Notes: a model not told the origin generated them from the letters alone. A stretch of DNA of 64,000 nt from Bacillus timonensis (GCF_000285535.1 NZ_HE610987.1:491775-555774), one strand, 5' to 3'. Shown: positions 8,124 to 16,487, numbered from the stretch's first letter. Numbers and translations are program-made.

Positions 8124-9002
8124 TTATGCCTCCTTCTCATAATAATGCATGAAAATCTCCTCAAGGTCCGGCTCAGTAACAGATAAATTGGTAATCTCAA
8201 TACCGGCGATTTTTTCCATAACTGTATTGATATTCCCCTTGAACAAGAAAGTAATTTCCTTGCTACTCAAATGATTTACACCCGGAATTGAAAAGTAATT
8301 ATTATCAATCGGATGAGCAGTTTCAACTGAAAATCTCTTAAAATTGTTTTCTTTTAATGTGCTAATTTTTTCAACCGTTACAATTTTGCCTTCCTTGATG
8401 ATGGCAACTCGGTTACAAAGACGCTGAACCTCACTCAAAATATGAGATGAGAAAAGAATGGTCACACCTTTTTTATTTTCTTCCTCCAACAATTCAAAAA
8501 AGCGTTGCTGCATCAGAGGATCCAGGCCACTCGTAGGTTCGTCAAGAATGACAAGTTTTGGTTCATGTAGCAGTCCCTGCACAATGCCTACCTTCTTCTT
8601 GTTTCCAAGTGATAAGTCATCAATTTTACGAGTAAGGTCGAGTTCCATGATCTCAGCCAATTCTTTCATACGTTTCGTACAATCCTTTTTATAAAAGCTA
8701 GCTGAATAATTGAGTAAGTCCTTTACTTTCATATTGTCATAGTAAAACACTTCAGATGGTAAATACCCAATTTCTTTTTTTATGTCGGAGGAGAACTGGA
8801 TGGAATCCTTCCCAAAAATTTTGGCACTTCCACTTGTAGGGTAAATAAGTGATAGCATGGTCCGGATTGTTGTAGATTTTCCTGCTCCATTTGGTCCGAT
8901 AAATCCGAAAATCTCCCCTTCCTCTACATGGAAGCTGATATCTTCAATACCACGCGATTTCCCATACATCTTTGTTAAGTTTTGAATTTCAATGATATTC
9001 AT
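8124..9002 (-). CDS. ABC transporter ATP-binding protein (ABC-2 exporter)
   Basis: A 292-residue ABC ATPase. Walker A GPNGAGKST is near residue 36, the ABC signature is the variant LSLGNKKKVG near residue 133, and Walker B LVILDEPTSGLDP near residue 152 is followed by the switch histidine in FSSHILSEV. A C-terminal extension of about 80 residues ends TEPDLEEIFMHYYEKE, typical of BcrA/CcmA-type export ATPases. It is the first gene of the operon, behind a GGGAGGGCG ribosome site, and should power the two downstream permeases. The signature reads SLGNK rather than LSGGQ, a variation common in this subfamily. Confidence 0.92.
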   Translation of the reverse strand: MNIIEIQNLTKMYGKSRGIEDISFHVEEGEIFGFIGPNGAGKSTTIRTMLSLIYPTSGSAKIFGKDSIQFSSDIKKEIGYLPSEVFYYDNMKVKDLLNYSASFYKKDCTKRMKELAEIMELDLTRKIDDLSLGNKKKVGIVQGLLHEPKLVILDEPTSGLDPLMQQRFFELLEEENKKGVTILFSSHILSEVQRLCNRVAIIKEGKIVTVEKISTLKENNFKRFSVETAHPIDNNYFSIPGVNHLSSKEITFLFKGNINTVMEKIAGIEITNLSVTEPDLEEIFMHYYEKEA

Positions 9003-9092
9003 TTGTCTCGCCCTCCCTTTAATTCGGGTTGTATATTTCCATTATATCGCGTTATTCTCTATTTCATTGTTACACTTACAAATTCTTCAGAC

Positions 9093-9392
9093 TATTTGAG
9101 TTATGCGGAAACTGTTTATCGGAAGTATGGTGTTTAAGAAACAAACCCTGTTCCACCTAATTACCATATTGATGAATTAGAGTATATAAACTTTTATGAC
9201 TTAACGAAAAAGACAAAATTGTATTAGAATGATTACGCCTATTAACAGACCCTTACTTACCTTTTTATGATGTCTCCTATTGTCATTTATCAGTAAATGG
9301 GGTACGTTGTGAAATCCTTGATTTTCCAAGTCAAATCCCAAAACGAAACTGGAAATCGTATTTAGTGGACCAATGCAAGAAACATAAAATCT
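9093..9392 (+). pseudogene. Decayed gene remnant, unidentified
   Basis: In the 525-bp gap between the ATPase and the coiled-coil gene, the + strand holds protein-like text broken by stops. One frame from 9093 reads YLSYAETVYRKYGV, a stop at 9135, then VPPNYHIDELEYINFYDLTKK and another stop near 9219. A second frame from 9251 reads PYLPFYDVSYCHLSVNG and RNWKSYLVDQCKKHKI, ending in TAA at 9390. The amino-acid content looks real, but a full gene would need at least one frameshift and two stop reversals. I do not recognise the family. The rest of the gap (9003-9092, 9393-9527) shows nothing else. Confidence 0.4.
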
Positions 9393-9527
9393 AATGTCTA
9401 CTTTGCAAAGCGTGATTATGTCATTAATATACAAATCTGTCATGTAATTTTCAGAACTAGGCAATTTTATCTAGTTCTTTTTTCGTGTTACAATAAGACT
9501 ATTAAACTATAAAAAGGGGAAAAGGGT

Positions 9528-10232
9528 ATGAAAAAAGTAGTAGGGTTTGCGAAAAAACGTTGGAAATATATTTTAGTAGCGATTGTTGCTCTTATTATTG
9601 GTTCTGCAGGGGGTCCATCTCAAAGTGATGTAGACGCAGCTGTAGAAAAGAGTGATAAATTAGTTAAGCAAGTAGAAGAACTTACAGCGAAAAACACGGA
9701 ATCAAAAACTAAGATTGCCGAGCTTGAAGCAAAAGTGAAGGAAGCAGAACCATTCTTTAAATTACAAGAGGAAGAACGCAAAGCGAAAGAAGCAGAAGCG
9801 AAAGCGGCTGAAGAAAAGCGTGTAGCTGAAGAAAAAGCAAAAAAAGAAGCTGAGGAAGCAGCAAAAGCAAAAGCCGAAGCGGAAGAAAAAGCAAAAGCGG
9901 AAGCAAAAGCGAAAAAAGGATATGAAACTGGTATTACCTATGACCAACTAGCAAGAACACCAGATGATTATATGTTTGAAAAAGTAAAGTTTAAAGGCAA
10001 AGTGGTTCAAGTAATGGAAGGGGATGGAGTCACCCAAATTCGTTTAGCGGTGAATGATAATTACGATACGATTTTGTTTGGTGAATATGATTCTTCTGTT
10101 GTCAGTTCCAGAATTTTAGAAGATGATGTGATTACGATTTACGGTTCATCTACAGGATTAATCACCTATGAATCTACAATGGGTGGAAATATATCCATCC
10201 CAGGTGTCCTAATTGAAAAAATCGACCAATAA
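9528..10232 (+). CDS. Membrane-anchored coiled-coil protein with C-terminal beta domain
   Basis: A 234-residue protein of unknown function. Residues 1-28 form a basic start and one membrane helix (YILVAIVALIIGSAGG). Residues 35-135 are a long, very Ala/Glu/Lys-rich coiled coil. Residues 138-234 form a compact domain starting GITYDQLARTPDDY, with the segments VKFKGKVVQVMEG and VITIYGSSTGLITYES, which look like an OB-fold of the kind in small Bacillus extracellular or phage-related proteins. The likely topology puts the coiled coil and C-terminal domain outside the cell. It is monocistronic, with a clear terminator, next to two gene remnants. The low-complexity coiled coil makes similarity searches unreliable; use the C-terminal domain. 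Confidence 0.8.
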   Translation: MKKVVGFAKKRWKYILVAIVALIIGSAGGPSQSDVDAAVEKSDKLVKQVEELTAKNTESKTKIAELEAKVKEAEPFFKLQEEERKAKEAEAKAAEEKRVAEEKAKKEAEEAAKAKAEAEEKAKAEAKAKKGYETGITYDQLARTPDDYMFEKVKFKGKVVQVMEGDGVTQIRLAVNDNYDTILFGEYDSSVVSSRILEDDVITIYGSSTGLITYESTMGGNISIPGVLIEKIDQ

Positions 10233-10238
10233 AACGGT

Positions 10239-10271
10239 AAGACCAAGGTGCTAATGGCCTTGGTCTTTTTT
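10239..10271 (+). terminator. Terminator
   Basis: AAGACCAAGG and CCTTGGTCTT form a 10-bp stem around GTGCTAATGG, followed by six T. It ends the coiled-coil gene. Confidence 0.9.
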
Positions 10272-10357
10272 GTGCGTATTTAATATAGATTCATTCTTTG
10301 CATTTTCTTCTAGAATGGTTACTTTTCTAACGAATAGAATTTAGAGGGGGTAGCCAT

Positions 10358-10670
10358 ATGCAATTTAAAATACAATCCGACGTGTTAGATATCCAATCTC
10401 AATTGCCAAATCAAGTCATTGATTGGGGAGTGAGTATGGTTCAGGCTCCTACCATTTGGGCATTAACAAAGGGAGAGGGAATAAAAGTAGCTATACTTCA
10501 TACAGGTGTAGACCGCAATCATCCTGATTTACAAGAAAATATCAAAATGAGTAAGAATTTTTACATCAGAAGATGCGAGTGATTTCCAAGATCGTAATGG
10601 GCATGGAACCCATTGCGCAGGTATAATTGCGGGTATTGATAACGATATAGGCATTGTGGGTGTTGCACCA
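10358..10670 (+). pseudogene. Truncated, frameshifted subtilisin-like (S8) protease
   Basis: The first frame (10358-10582) encodes a subtilase N-terminus including IKVAILHTGVDRNHPDLQ. The catalytic Asp of the usual DTG motif is His here (HTG). At a run of five T (10558-10562) the frame is lost. In another frame the sequence continues TSEDASDFQDRNGHGTHCAGIIAG, the conserved histidine block, then GIVGVAP, and similarity stops near 10670. The oxyanion-hole and Ser regions are missing. Three independent lesions (Asp to His, frameshift, 3' truncation) show a dead gene. A good ribosome site (GAGGGGG) and start remain, so a short peptide could still be made. Confidence 0.85.
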
Positions 10671-10790
10671 ATAGCCTATCAAATCCCCAATCAAGGCCCC
10701 CGATTTCACCGCGACTCCAGCTGTATTCTTCAACAGCACGAATGGTTTCTAGCATTCTCGTACGGAAACTAATTATAAAAAATAAGGGGC
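10665..10790 (-). pseudogene. Unidentified gene fragment fused to the subtilase remnant
   Basis: Read on the minus strand, this piece gives RTRMLETIRAVEEYSWSRG and then EIGGLDWGFDRL, which looks like genuine protein rather than antisense noise. It ends exactly where the subtilase similarity ends, so two unrelated gene fragments are joined head to head. The GLDWGFDRL text loosely recalls the region before Walker A in RecA/DnaB-type ATPases, but I cannot identify it. Past 10800 the intergenic DNA shows nothing until the terminator of the HD gene. Confidence 0.35.
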
Positions 10791-10852
10791 AATAGCTAAG
10801 GGATAATGAACGCACTTGAAAAATACTGGATATTCACTTCGTTTCATTCTCC

Positions 10853-10887
10853 AAAAAAAAATGCCTCAAAGGCTACCTTTGAGACAT
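10853..10887 (-). terminator. Terminator of the HD hydrolase gene
   Basis: On the minus strand ATGTCTCAAAGG pairs with CCTTTGAGGCAT and is followed by eight T. Confidence 0.9.
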
Positions 10888-10893
10888 TTCATC

Positions 10894-11430
10894 TTACCCA
10901 AACAAACGATTTATTTCCTTTTTAAGTTCCTCTAATAATGGAACAGTTGAAGCCTGACCTAGGCTATCAGCCACGCTTCGGTAATACCATTCTTGTTTTA
11001 CCTTGCCTCTGCTAAATCGATGCCATACTTGCTCACCCTGAACCTCATAATCCCGAATAATCGACCTAATATTATGTAGTTTATCCGCACATACGACTGT
11101 TCGAATATCCTCTGATGCTGTCCTTAGAAATGAAACGGTATGTTCTTTTCTCTCTTCCCATGGTAGGGATTTATTTGGCTCTGAACAACCGTCTACGAGC
11201 TCTGCTATCTCATCACCGAAGTCAGCTTTTATATCCTCTAAAGTTATATCTGTATCTTCCACCGTATCGTGTAAAATTCCAGCAGCCACAAGTTCCGCGC
11301 GTACATTTATCTTTATTAACATAAGGCCGACACCAAGTGGATGGGTGATATATGGAATATTGGTTAATTTTCGATATTGGCCGTCATGTGCCTTACTCGC
11401 TACAATTATAGCTTTTTCAATCATATCCAT
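10894..11430 (-). CDS. HD-domain phosphohydrolase (RelA/SpoT-like, MESH1-like)
   Basis: A 178-residue protein with the HD metal-binding set: ITHP near residue 27, HDTVEDT near residue 53 and ADKLHN near residue 119. It resembles the hydrolase domain of Rel/SpoT and the stand-alone MESH1 family, which removes pyrophosphate from (p)ppGpp. There is no synthetase, TGS or ACT domain. Inferred role: cytoplasmic nucleotide hydrolase, possibly ppGpp 3'-pyrophosphohydrolase. It is transcribed alone, 40 bp upstream of nothing related, with a GGGAGG ribosome site and its own terminator. The substrate is not certain: other small HD proteins act on other nucleotides. Confidence 0.85.
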   Translation of the reverse strand: MDMIEKAIIVASKAHDGQYRKLTNIPYITHPLGVGLMLIKINVRAELVAAGILHDTVEDTDITLEDIKADFGDEIAELVDGCSEPNKSLPWEERKEHTVSFLRTASEDIRTVVCADKLHNIRSIIRDYEVQGEQVWHRFSRGKVKQEWYYRSVADSLGQASTVPLLEELKKEINRLFG

Positions 11431-11469
11431 TTTTTAGCCTCCCTATCAATACGTGGCAGCTTAACTCTT

Positions 11470-12192
11470 TTACAGCACTTTACTTAAAAATGCTTTGGTG
11501 CGTTCATGTTGAGGGTTTTCAAATAATTCTTTCGGAGTATTTTCCTCAACAATATATCCATCATCCATAAATAGGACACGGTCGCCAACTTCACGAGCAA
11601 ACCCCATTTCATGTGTCACGACCACCATTGTCATTCCTTCTCTTGCTAGTTGCTTCATAACCTCTAAAACTTCTCCAACCATTTCCGGGTCAAGAGCAGA
11701 AGTTGGTTCATCAAACAGCATAATTCTAGGCTCCATTGCGAGAGCTCGTGCTATTGCAACACGTTGTTTTTGACCACCTGACAATGAATCTGGGTAGGCA
11801 TCTGCTTTTTCTGCAAGACCAACCTTCTTTAACAACTCCATTCCCTTATTATACGCATTTTCGCTTGAAACCTTTTTCACTTTCATTGGAGAAAGCGTGA
11901 TATTTTCCATCACGGTTTTGTGAGGGAACAGATTAAATTGTTGGAATACCATTCCAACATCTGTTCGAATTTGGTTGATGTTCGTCTTTTTATCAGTTAT
12001 ATCGACATCTTCAATATAAACATGCCCTTCATCAATCGGCTCCAATAAATTAATGCAACGCAAAAAAGTAGATTTACCAGATCCCGAAGGGCCAATCACC
12101 ACCACTACCTCCTGGGGCCTGATATTAACTGAGATGCCTTTTAGCACTTCATTTTTCCCAAATGATTTTTTAATATTTTCTACTTTAATCAT
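11470..12192 (-). CDS. Polar amino-acid ABC transporter ATP-binding protein (GlnQ family)
   Basis: A 240-residue ABC ATPase with Walker [10 protein letters not shown] (near residue 33), signature [16 protein letters not shown] (near residue 135) and Walker [20 protein letters not shown], the hallmark of the GlnQ/ArtM/HisP group. It is the last gene of a binding protein-permease-ATPase operon, and its ATG overlaps the permease stop (ATGA), indicating coupled translation. It energises uptake through the 12189-12845 permease. The specific amino acid cannot be told from the ATPase. Confidence 0.95.
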   Translation of the reverse strand: MIKVENIKKSFGKNEVLKGISVNIRPQEVVVVIGPSGSGKSTFLRCINLLEPIDEGHVYIEDVDITDKKTNINQIRTDVGMVFQQFNLFPHKTVMENITLSPMKVKKVSSENAYNKGMELLKKVGLAEKADAYPDSLSGGQKQRVAIARALAMEPRIMLFDEPTSALDPEMVGEVLEVMKQLAREGMTMVVVTHEMGFAREVGDRVLFMDDGYIVEENTPKELFENPQHERTKAFLSKVL

Positions 12193-12845
12193 TCAGTTTT
12201 CAGCCTCCTTTCGAGATGGTTTAGTAGGAGTGTCAATGTAAGAGTTAATAGTAAATAAATGAAGGCTGCCGTTAAATAGGGTTCCCATACGCGTGCATAT
12301 TGACCTGTCATCATTCGACCCCAATGCATTAATTCCGGAGTTGCCACTACCGAAAGAAGGGATGAATCTTTTATTAGAATTACAAATTCGTTTCCTAATG
12401 GAGGGATCATCCGTTTAAAGGCTTGCGGGATGATGACATATCTCATTGCCTGAACATGTGTCATCCCCAACGAGCGAGCCGCTTCCATTTGTCCACGGTC
12501 AAGAGATTGAATTCCTGCTCTAAAAATTTCAGCTATGTATGCGGATGCATTTAATGTAAGTGCAATAACACCTGCAACAATCCCATTTGTTCCACCTAAA
12601 AATAATGGAACTACTCCGAAGTGAACTAAAAAGATTTGAACGAGGAGTGGCGTTCCACGGAAGAAGGTAACATAAAACACAAAAGGAAGTGCTATCCATT
12701 TATTGCGTATCATTTTTCCGAGTCCGATAAACAAACCTAGGATTGTCCCAAGCAAAATACCAGCAATCGATAAGCCGATTGTTAATAATGCTCCTTTCCC
12801 AAAATAGGGAAGATAATCTATGATTATATCAAACTTAAAATCCAT
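12189..12845 (-). CDS. Amino-acid ABC transporter permease (HisM/GlnP family)
   Basis: A 218-residue membrane protein with about five helices. The EAA loop [22 protein letters not shown] lies near residue 140, and [13 protein letters not shown] is also typical of polar amino-acid permeases. I set the start at ATG 12845, which is preceded by GGGGGAC; a longer in-frame start at 12908 would add 21 polar residues without a ribosome site. It probably works as a homodimer with the lipoprotein upstream and the ATPase downstream. Confidence 0.93.
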   Translation of the reverse strand: MDFKFDIIIDYLPYFGKGALLTIGLSIAGILLGTILGLFIGLGKMIRNKWIALPFVFYVTFFRGTPLLVQIFLVHFGVVPLFLGGTNGIVAGVIALTLNASAYIAEIFRAGIQSLDRGQMEAARSLGMTHVQAMRYVIIPQAFKRMIPPLGNEFVILIKDSSLLSVVATPELMHWGRMMTGQYARVWEPYLTAAFIYLLLTLTLTLLLNHLERRLKTE

Positions 12846-12918
12846 GCTGTGTCCCCCAGTACGATTTGTTAAAGCCAAAAATTGCGTAACACTGATGTCG
12901 TTACGCAACTTTTGTTAT

Positions 12919-13752
12919 TTATTTTGAAGCTTCCTGTTCTGCCTTAAGTGCTTCTAGATCAGGTTCTGCTCCAAACCATTCTTTGTAAATCTTTGTGTAT
13001 TCTCCACTTTCGATTATGGCCTCGATTGCCTTGTCAAATTCAGCTTTTAGGTCATCACTGCCTTTAGGGAACATCATGCCATAGAATTCAGCATCAAATG
13101 TATCTTTGTCTCCAACAATTTTTAAACTTTTGTCAGGATTTTGTGCTGCATAGTATTCAATAACACCATTATCAGCTACAACCGCATCTGCTCCACCACT
13201 TTCAAGCTCAAGAATCGCTAGGTTGTTATTTTCGAAAGCTTTAATATCAGGGTGCTTTTCACCTAGCACCTTTTCAACTGCAAAATGTCCAGTTGTAGAA
13301 GCCTGCACGGCTACAACTTTTCCTTTAAGATCATCAGCGGTTTGAATATCACTGTCTTCAGGAATCATGATTTTGTTAGTTGATAAGAAGAACGGAATTG
13401 TGAATAAATATTCCTTTTCTCGATCTTCAGTAATCGAAATTGAAGAAATCGCCATATCATAAGAACCTTTATTTAATTCAACAAAAATTGGATCCCAACC
13501 AGTATGCTTGATATCTAGTTCGTATCCTGCTTCCTTGGCCACTGCATGAATCACATCAATTTCAAAACCAACAATCTTGTCACCTTCCATGAATTCAAAT
13601 GGTGCATAAGCAGCATCTGTCATGACCTTAAGTGTTTTTTTGCCTGTGTCTTTTCCCTCTTTTTCTCCACCAGTTCCACTCGTATCACTTGTTCCACAAG
13701 CAGCTAAGAAGAGAAAAACAAGCAAAATTGAAAAAACAGATAACTTCTTCAC
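12919..13752 (-). CDS. Amino-acid ABC transporter substrate-binding lipoprotein
   Basis: A 277-residue family 3 solute-binding protein. A lipoprotein signal ends in LFLAACGTS, with the lipid-attachment Cys near residue 19, and is followed by a Gly/Lys/Glu linker. The mature part shows APFEFMEGDKIVGFEIDVI near residue 50, the typical N-lobe start, and the later GSDDLKAEFDKAIEAIIESG. It is the first gene of the three-gene operon, behind AAAGGGG. It captures a polar amino acid outside the membrane and delivers it to the permease. Glutamine, arginine and cystine are all possible; the sequence alone does not decide. Confidence 0.93.
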   Translation of the reverse strand: MKKLSVFSILLVFLFLAACGTSDTSGTGGEKEGKDTGKKTLKVMTDAAYAPFEFMEGDKIVGFEIDVIHAVAKEAGYELDIKHTGWDPIFVELNKGSYDMAISSISITEDREKEYLFTIPFFLSTNKIMIPEDSDIQTADDLKGKVVAVQASTTGHFAVEKVLGEKHPDIKAFENNNLAILELESGGADAVVADNGVIEYYAAQNPDKSLKIVGDKDTFDAEFYGMMFPKGSDDLKAEFDKAIEAIIESGEYTKIYKEWFGAEPDLEALKAEQEASK

Positions 13753-13925
13753 ATATGTAACCCCTTTCTGTTTTTTAAAAATTTAAATAATTTCTTTTTC
13801 ACTATATTATCATATTAGTAGGCTTAAAGAAATATTGAATTGACAATTCTCTACTATCTGTGACTCTCTCCTTACATTTTATGAAACAGAATTAGAACAA
13901 TAGAACCAAACCAATCGACATAAAG

Positions 13926-14104
13926 TGAAACTTCAATCATGGGGGTTTACTTCATCTCCCAATGATTGTTAGTTGAGGCCCACACGATGTGGGCCTCAAA
14001 GACGTTGCCACAGGAGGTGGCGTTAATAGTCTTTGTTCTTTATTTCGGGCTTTTACGGGCAGTTATAACCCCACCTATGGGGTTTTGCTGCCCGTTAATG
14101 CGGG
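13926..14104 (+). ncRNA. Multi-hairpin structured region, candidate ncRNA or mobile-element RNA remnant
   Basis: This stretch of the 430-bp gap before the permease pair holds a chain of strong stems. They are CAATCAT/ATGATTG (13934-13968); TTGAGGCCCACA-CGA-TGTGGGCCTCAA (13973-13999, perfect 12-bp stem); AAAGAC/GTCTTT (13998-14034) enclosing GCCAC/GTGGC; and ACGGGCAG/CTGCCCGT (14055-14095) enclosing AACCCC/GGGGTT. CCCG at 14091-14094 can instead pair with CGGG at 14101-14104, so two folds compete. No hairpin has a T-tail, so these are not simple terminators. The strand is a guess from the downstream genes. Candidates: a leader RNA for the permeases, a free-standing small RNA, or the end of an IS200/IS605-type element. 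The flanks (13753-13925, 14105-14182) show only promoter-like AT-rich DNA. Confidence 0.5.
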
Positions 14105-14182
14105 GAAAATCGGGTGGTGACAGGAAATGGAATTTAGAATATATTTAGAATAGTAGTTATTTTCGAAAAGGAAGGTGTTCTT

Positions 14183-15100
14183 GTGGGGGTTATGAAGGAG
14201 TTCGGAAAAATTATTGCGATTTATTTATGTGTATTTTTTTGTGTAATTTTATTTGTCCTTTTCCCTCGCGAAGCTAGTATTGATTATTCGGGTAAGGCAA
14301 TGGAAGTTGTGTATTCCTATCATTTCAATTTAAAAGAATATGCAACGAGTATAGGCACATTTTTATTGGATGCTTACGAGAATAAAAGTTTGGGTGGTAC
14401 TAAATTCGCCTCCCTTTCTGCTGAAGATGAAATCGCGAAATTCTTTCCAAGAAGCCTGAAAGTTATACTAATTGGATATCTTCTCAGTGTTGTTTTTGGT
14501 GTATTGAAAGGAATTCTTGATTATCGGTTAACAAATACGAAAAAGAGCTTTTTGGGAAGCGGCGCCACCTGGTTCCTCTCAGGGGTTCCTGACTTTTTTA
14601 TCATCATTTGTTTAAGTTATTTTTTCCTATTATATGTTCCTGACTTTAGCATTATGGGTACAGAGGCTTGGTGGAAGTTTATCGCTCCTAGTATTCTCGT
14701 ATCAATTGCACCAACACTGTATGTTGCGAGAATTACATCTGTTTCTCTACTCACTCAGGACCGTGAACCGTATATTCAAGTAGCATTCGCCAAGGGCTTT
14801 ACCAAAAATAAAGTACTTCTCAACCATATGATGAGGTCGTGTTTCATAACAGTATCCAGTCATTTGCAGTCGATTATGGTCTTTGTTCTATCAAACCTAT
14901 TAGTAGTTGAATATTTACTAGGTTACCAGGGAGCAGCTTATCGAATGTTTTCTGCGATTGGCTATACGAATTTCATCCCTCCAGGCGGTGGAGCTGATGA
15001 ACGCGGTCTGATTATTGGAATTTGTATAAGCTTTCTACTCCTTGTGATGGTGGCACATATTATTAGTCAAATCATCAAAATGAGATTAGATCCGAAATAA
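14183..15100 (+). CDS. Oligopeptide/dipeptide-type ABC permease (DppB/OppB-like)
   Basis: A 305-residue membrane protein. One helix at residues 8-28 is followed by an extracytoplasmic stretch (about 29-90) and then about five helices. The second half has ARITSVSLLTQDREPYIQVAFAKG-like text, the position of the EAA loop in DppB-type permeases. GTG 14183 follows AAAGGAAGG; an in-frame ATG at 14192 is a possible alternative. It is followed after 15 bp by a DppC-like partner (15116-16012). No binding protein or ATPase gene is near, which is unusual for this class. The substrate is unknown. Confidence 0.8.
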   Translation: MGVMKEFGKIIAIYLCVFFCVILFVLFPREASIDYSGKAMEVVYSYHFNLKEYATSIGTFLLDAYENKSLGGTKFASLSAEDEIAKFFPRSLKVILIGYLLSVVFGVLKGILDYRLTNTKKSFLGSGATWFLSGVPDFFIIICLSYFFLLYVPDFSIMGTEAWWKFIAPSILVSIAPTLYVARITSVSLLTQDREPYIQVAFAKGFTKNKVLLNHMMRSCFITVSSHLQSIMVFVLSNLLVVEYLLGYQGAAYRMFSAIGYTNFIPPGGGADERGLIIGICISFLLLVMVAHIISQIIKMRLDPK

Positions 15101-15115
15101 AGGGGGTTTTGTGGG

Positions 15116-16012
15116 TTGAATCGAAATTGGTTTTTAATTACTGGCTTAGTTATGTTAGGCATCCTTCTTCTTATTACGTTTGTTGGACCACATATACCAT
15201 ACGTTAAAGAAGGAATTGAAGGCGGGAGAATTCGCTTCATCGACGGTGGTAAGGGTTTGTTAAAGGCACCTTTTACCCCAGGACAAGAACCTCCTTTTGG
15301 GTCTGACCATGAAGGTCGAGACTTATTAAGTGTTATAATAGTTGGCGCTAAGGATACACTGAAAATTATTTTAGGAATTGTGGTTCTTCGTTATCTCATT
15401 GCCACCCCTCTTGGATTACTGGCTACAAGAAAAAATAATCCTTTTTCCTGGATTGTTACGACTTGGAACAATGTGTTTTCAGGGATTCCAATTATTTTTT
15501 CAGCACTACTTCTGTTAGCGATTCCAGTCCTAGTAATGAATGAAAATCGTTTAGGGTGGTCCATCTTTCTTTTAGCTATGATTGAAGTTGGAAAAGTGAG
15601 CCATATTATTCGGGAGGAAACCCAAAGGATTGTAAGAAAACCTTATATTGAGGCTGGAGTCACAATTGGGATATCCCCACTTCGTCTGGCATTAGGAAAT
15701 ATTTTACCGAACACATATCCTGCAATTATGGTGAATTTCTTTATTGATATCGGGAGGACCTGCCTTTTAATTGCACAACTTGGTATTTTCGGTGTATTTC
15801 TTTCACAAGTATTTGTGCAATTGGGTTATGGTGCCGGTGAGATGATTAACACAAGCCTTAACTGGCCAACTTTGCTCGGGCAAGCTAGAAAAGACATGAT
15901 TAGCTCAATTTGGATTCCATTTTGGACATGTGTTGCAATTTCGTTTACGATGTTTACCTTCACAATTTTGGGGGAAGGCTTGAGAAGGTATTTTGATCGT
16001 AAGACAGTGTAA
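15116..16012 (+). CDS. Oligopeptide/dipeptide-type ABC permease (DppC/OppC-like)
   Basis: A 298-residue partner permease. A first helix (residues 5-25) precedes a periplasmic-side loop containing PPFGSDHEGRDLLSVIIVGAKDTL, the classic DppC PFGTDxxGRD motif. The later IREETQRIVRKPYIEAGVTIG holds the EAA-type loop. The start is TTG 15116, spaced 9 nt after AAAGGGGG; the GTG at 15111 runs into a stop. It forms a two-gene unit with the upstream permease. Without its own ATPases and binding protein it must borrow them from elsewhere or be a remnant. Confidence 0.82.
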   Translation: MNRNWFLITGLVMLGILLLITFVGPHIPYVKEGIEGGRIRFIDGGKGLLKAPFTPGQEPPFGSDHEGRDLLSVIIVGAKDTLKIILGIVVLRYLIATPLGLLATRKNNPFSWIVTTWNNVFSGIPIIFSALLLLAIPVLVMNENRLGWSIFLLAMIEVGKVSHIIREETQRIVRKPYIEAGVTIGISPLRLALGNILPNTYPAIMVNFFIDIGRTCLLIAQLGIFGVFLSQVFVQLGYGAGEMINTSLNWPTLLGQARKDMISSIWIPFWTCVAISFTMFTFTILGEGLRRYFDRKTV

Positions 16013-16100
16013 CTTGTGAAGAATGATATTTCTTGTTATTGTGTATAGTAAATGTTGGAAGTATTGAAAATGAAAACTTCCAATTGAAAGGAGCATGTAA

Positions 16101-16445
16101 ATGACTACATCAAATAATGAATTACCAGCTAAAACATGTACCATTGATCGACTTGTGACAATGGAATCGGACATAAAAAAGGTTCTGGAAGGCAAAAAAA
16201 CTGCTACACGAAGAAATGGTAGATATGCTGATGTTGGGGAAATTATGACACTTGAGGGCCAACAATTTAAAATTGACCGTGTATATGAACAATCTCTTGG
16301 GGAACTGACAGATGAAGATGCGAAGAGAGAAGGTTTTAATACGGTTGACGAATATAAAGAATCAATTCTTTCCTACCATCCAGGCATGCCTTGGCTCCCT
16401 CAAATGAAAGTATGGGTCCATGAATTTAGTAAAGTGGATGAATAA
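16101..16445 (+). CDS. ASCH-domain protein
   Basis: A 114-residue protein matching the ASCH fold. The motif EGKKTATRRNGRY (near residue 30) has the conserved Lys/Thr/Arg cluster, followed by GEIMTLEGQQFKIDRVYEQ and a C-terminal strand. ASCH proteins are thought to bind RNA or modified nucleosides, and some hydrolyse N4-acetylcytidine. The gene has its own AAAGGAG site and terminator and no functional link to its neighbours. Function unknown beyond the domain. Confidence 0.78.
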   Translation: MTTSNNELPAKTCTIDRLVTMESDIKKVLEGKKTATRRNGRYADVGEIMTLEGQQFKIDRVYEQSLGELTDEDAKREGFNTVDEYKESILSYHPGMPWLPQMKVWVHEFSKVDE

Positions 16446-16450
16446 CAAAC

Positions 16451-16484
16451 AAAACCCTTGTCATTGAATAGGACAAGGGTTTTT
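16451..16484. terminator. Bidirectional terminator
   Basis: AAAACCCTTGTC and GGACAAGGGTTTT pair around ATTGAATA. It serves the converging ASCH and DUF454 genes. Confidence 0.9.
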
Positions 16485-16487
16485 CGT

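Noticed and set aside
9201-9464. 87-residue minus-strand open frame
   Set aside because: No ribosome site. The opposite strand carries more protein-like text of a decayed gene, so this is a shadow.
9762-9947. Phe/Cys-rich minus-strand frame
   Set aside because: It is the antisense of the Ala/Glu/Lys coiled coil and only reflects the GAA/AAA/GCA codon bias.
13966-14148. 60-residue open frame on the + strand
   Set aside because: It runs straight through the strong hairpins, has no ribosome site and its composition follows the inverted repeats. RNA structure explains the region better.
13753-14182. T-box or other known amino-acid riboswitch before the amino-acid importer
   Set aside because: No T-box sequence (TGGNACCGCG type) or specifier-loop layout is present, and the hairpins lie on the far side of the importer promoter.
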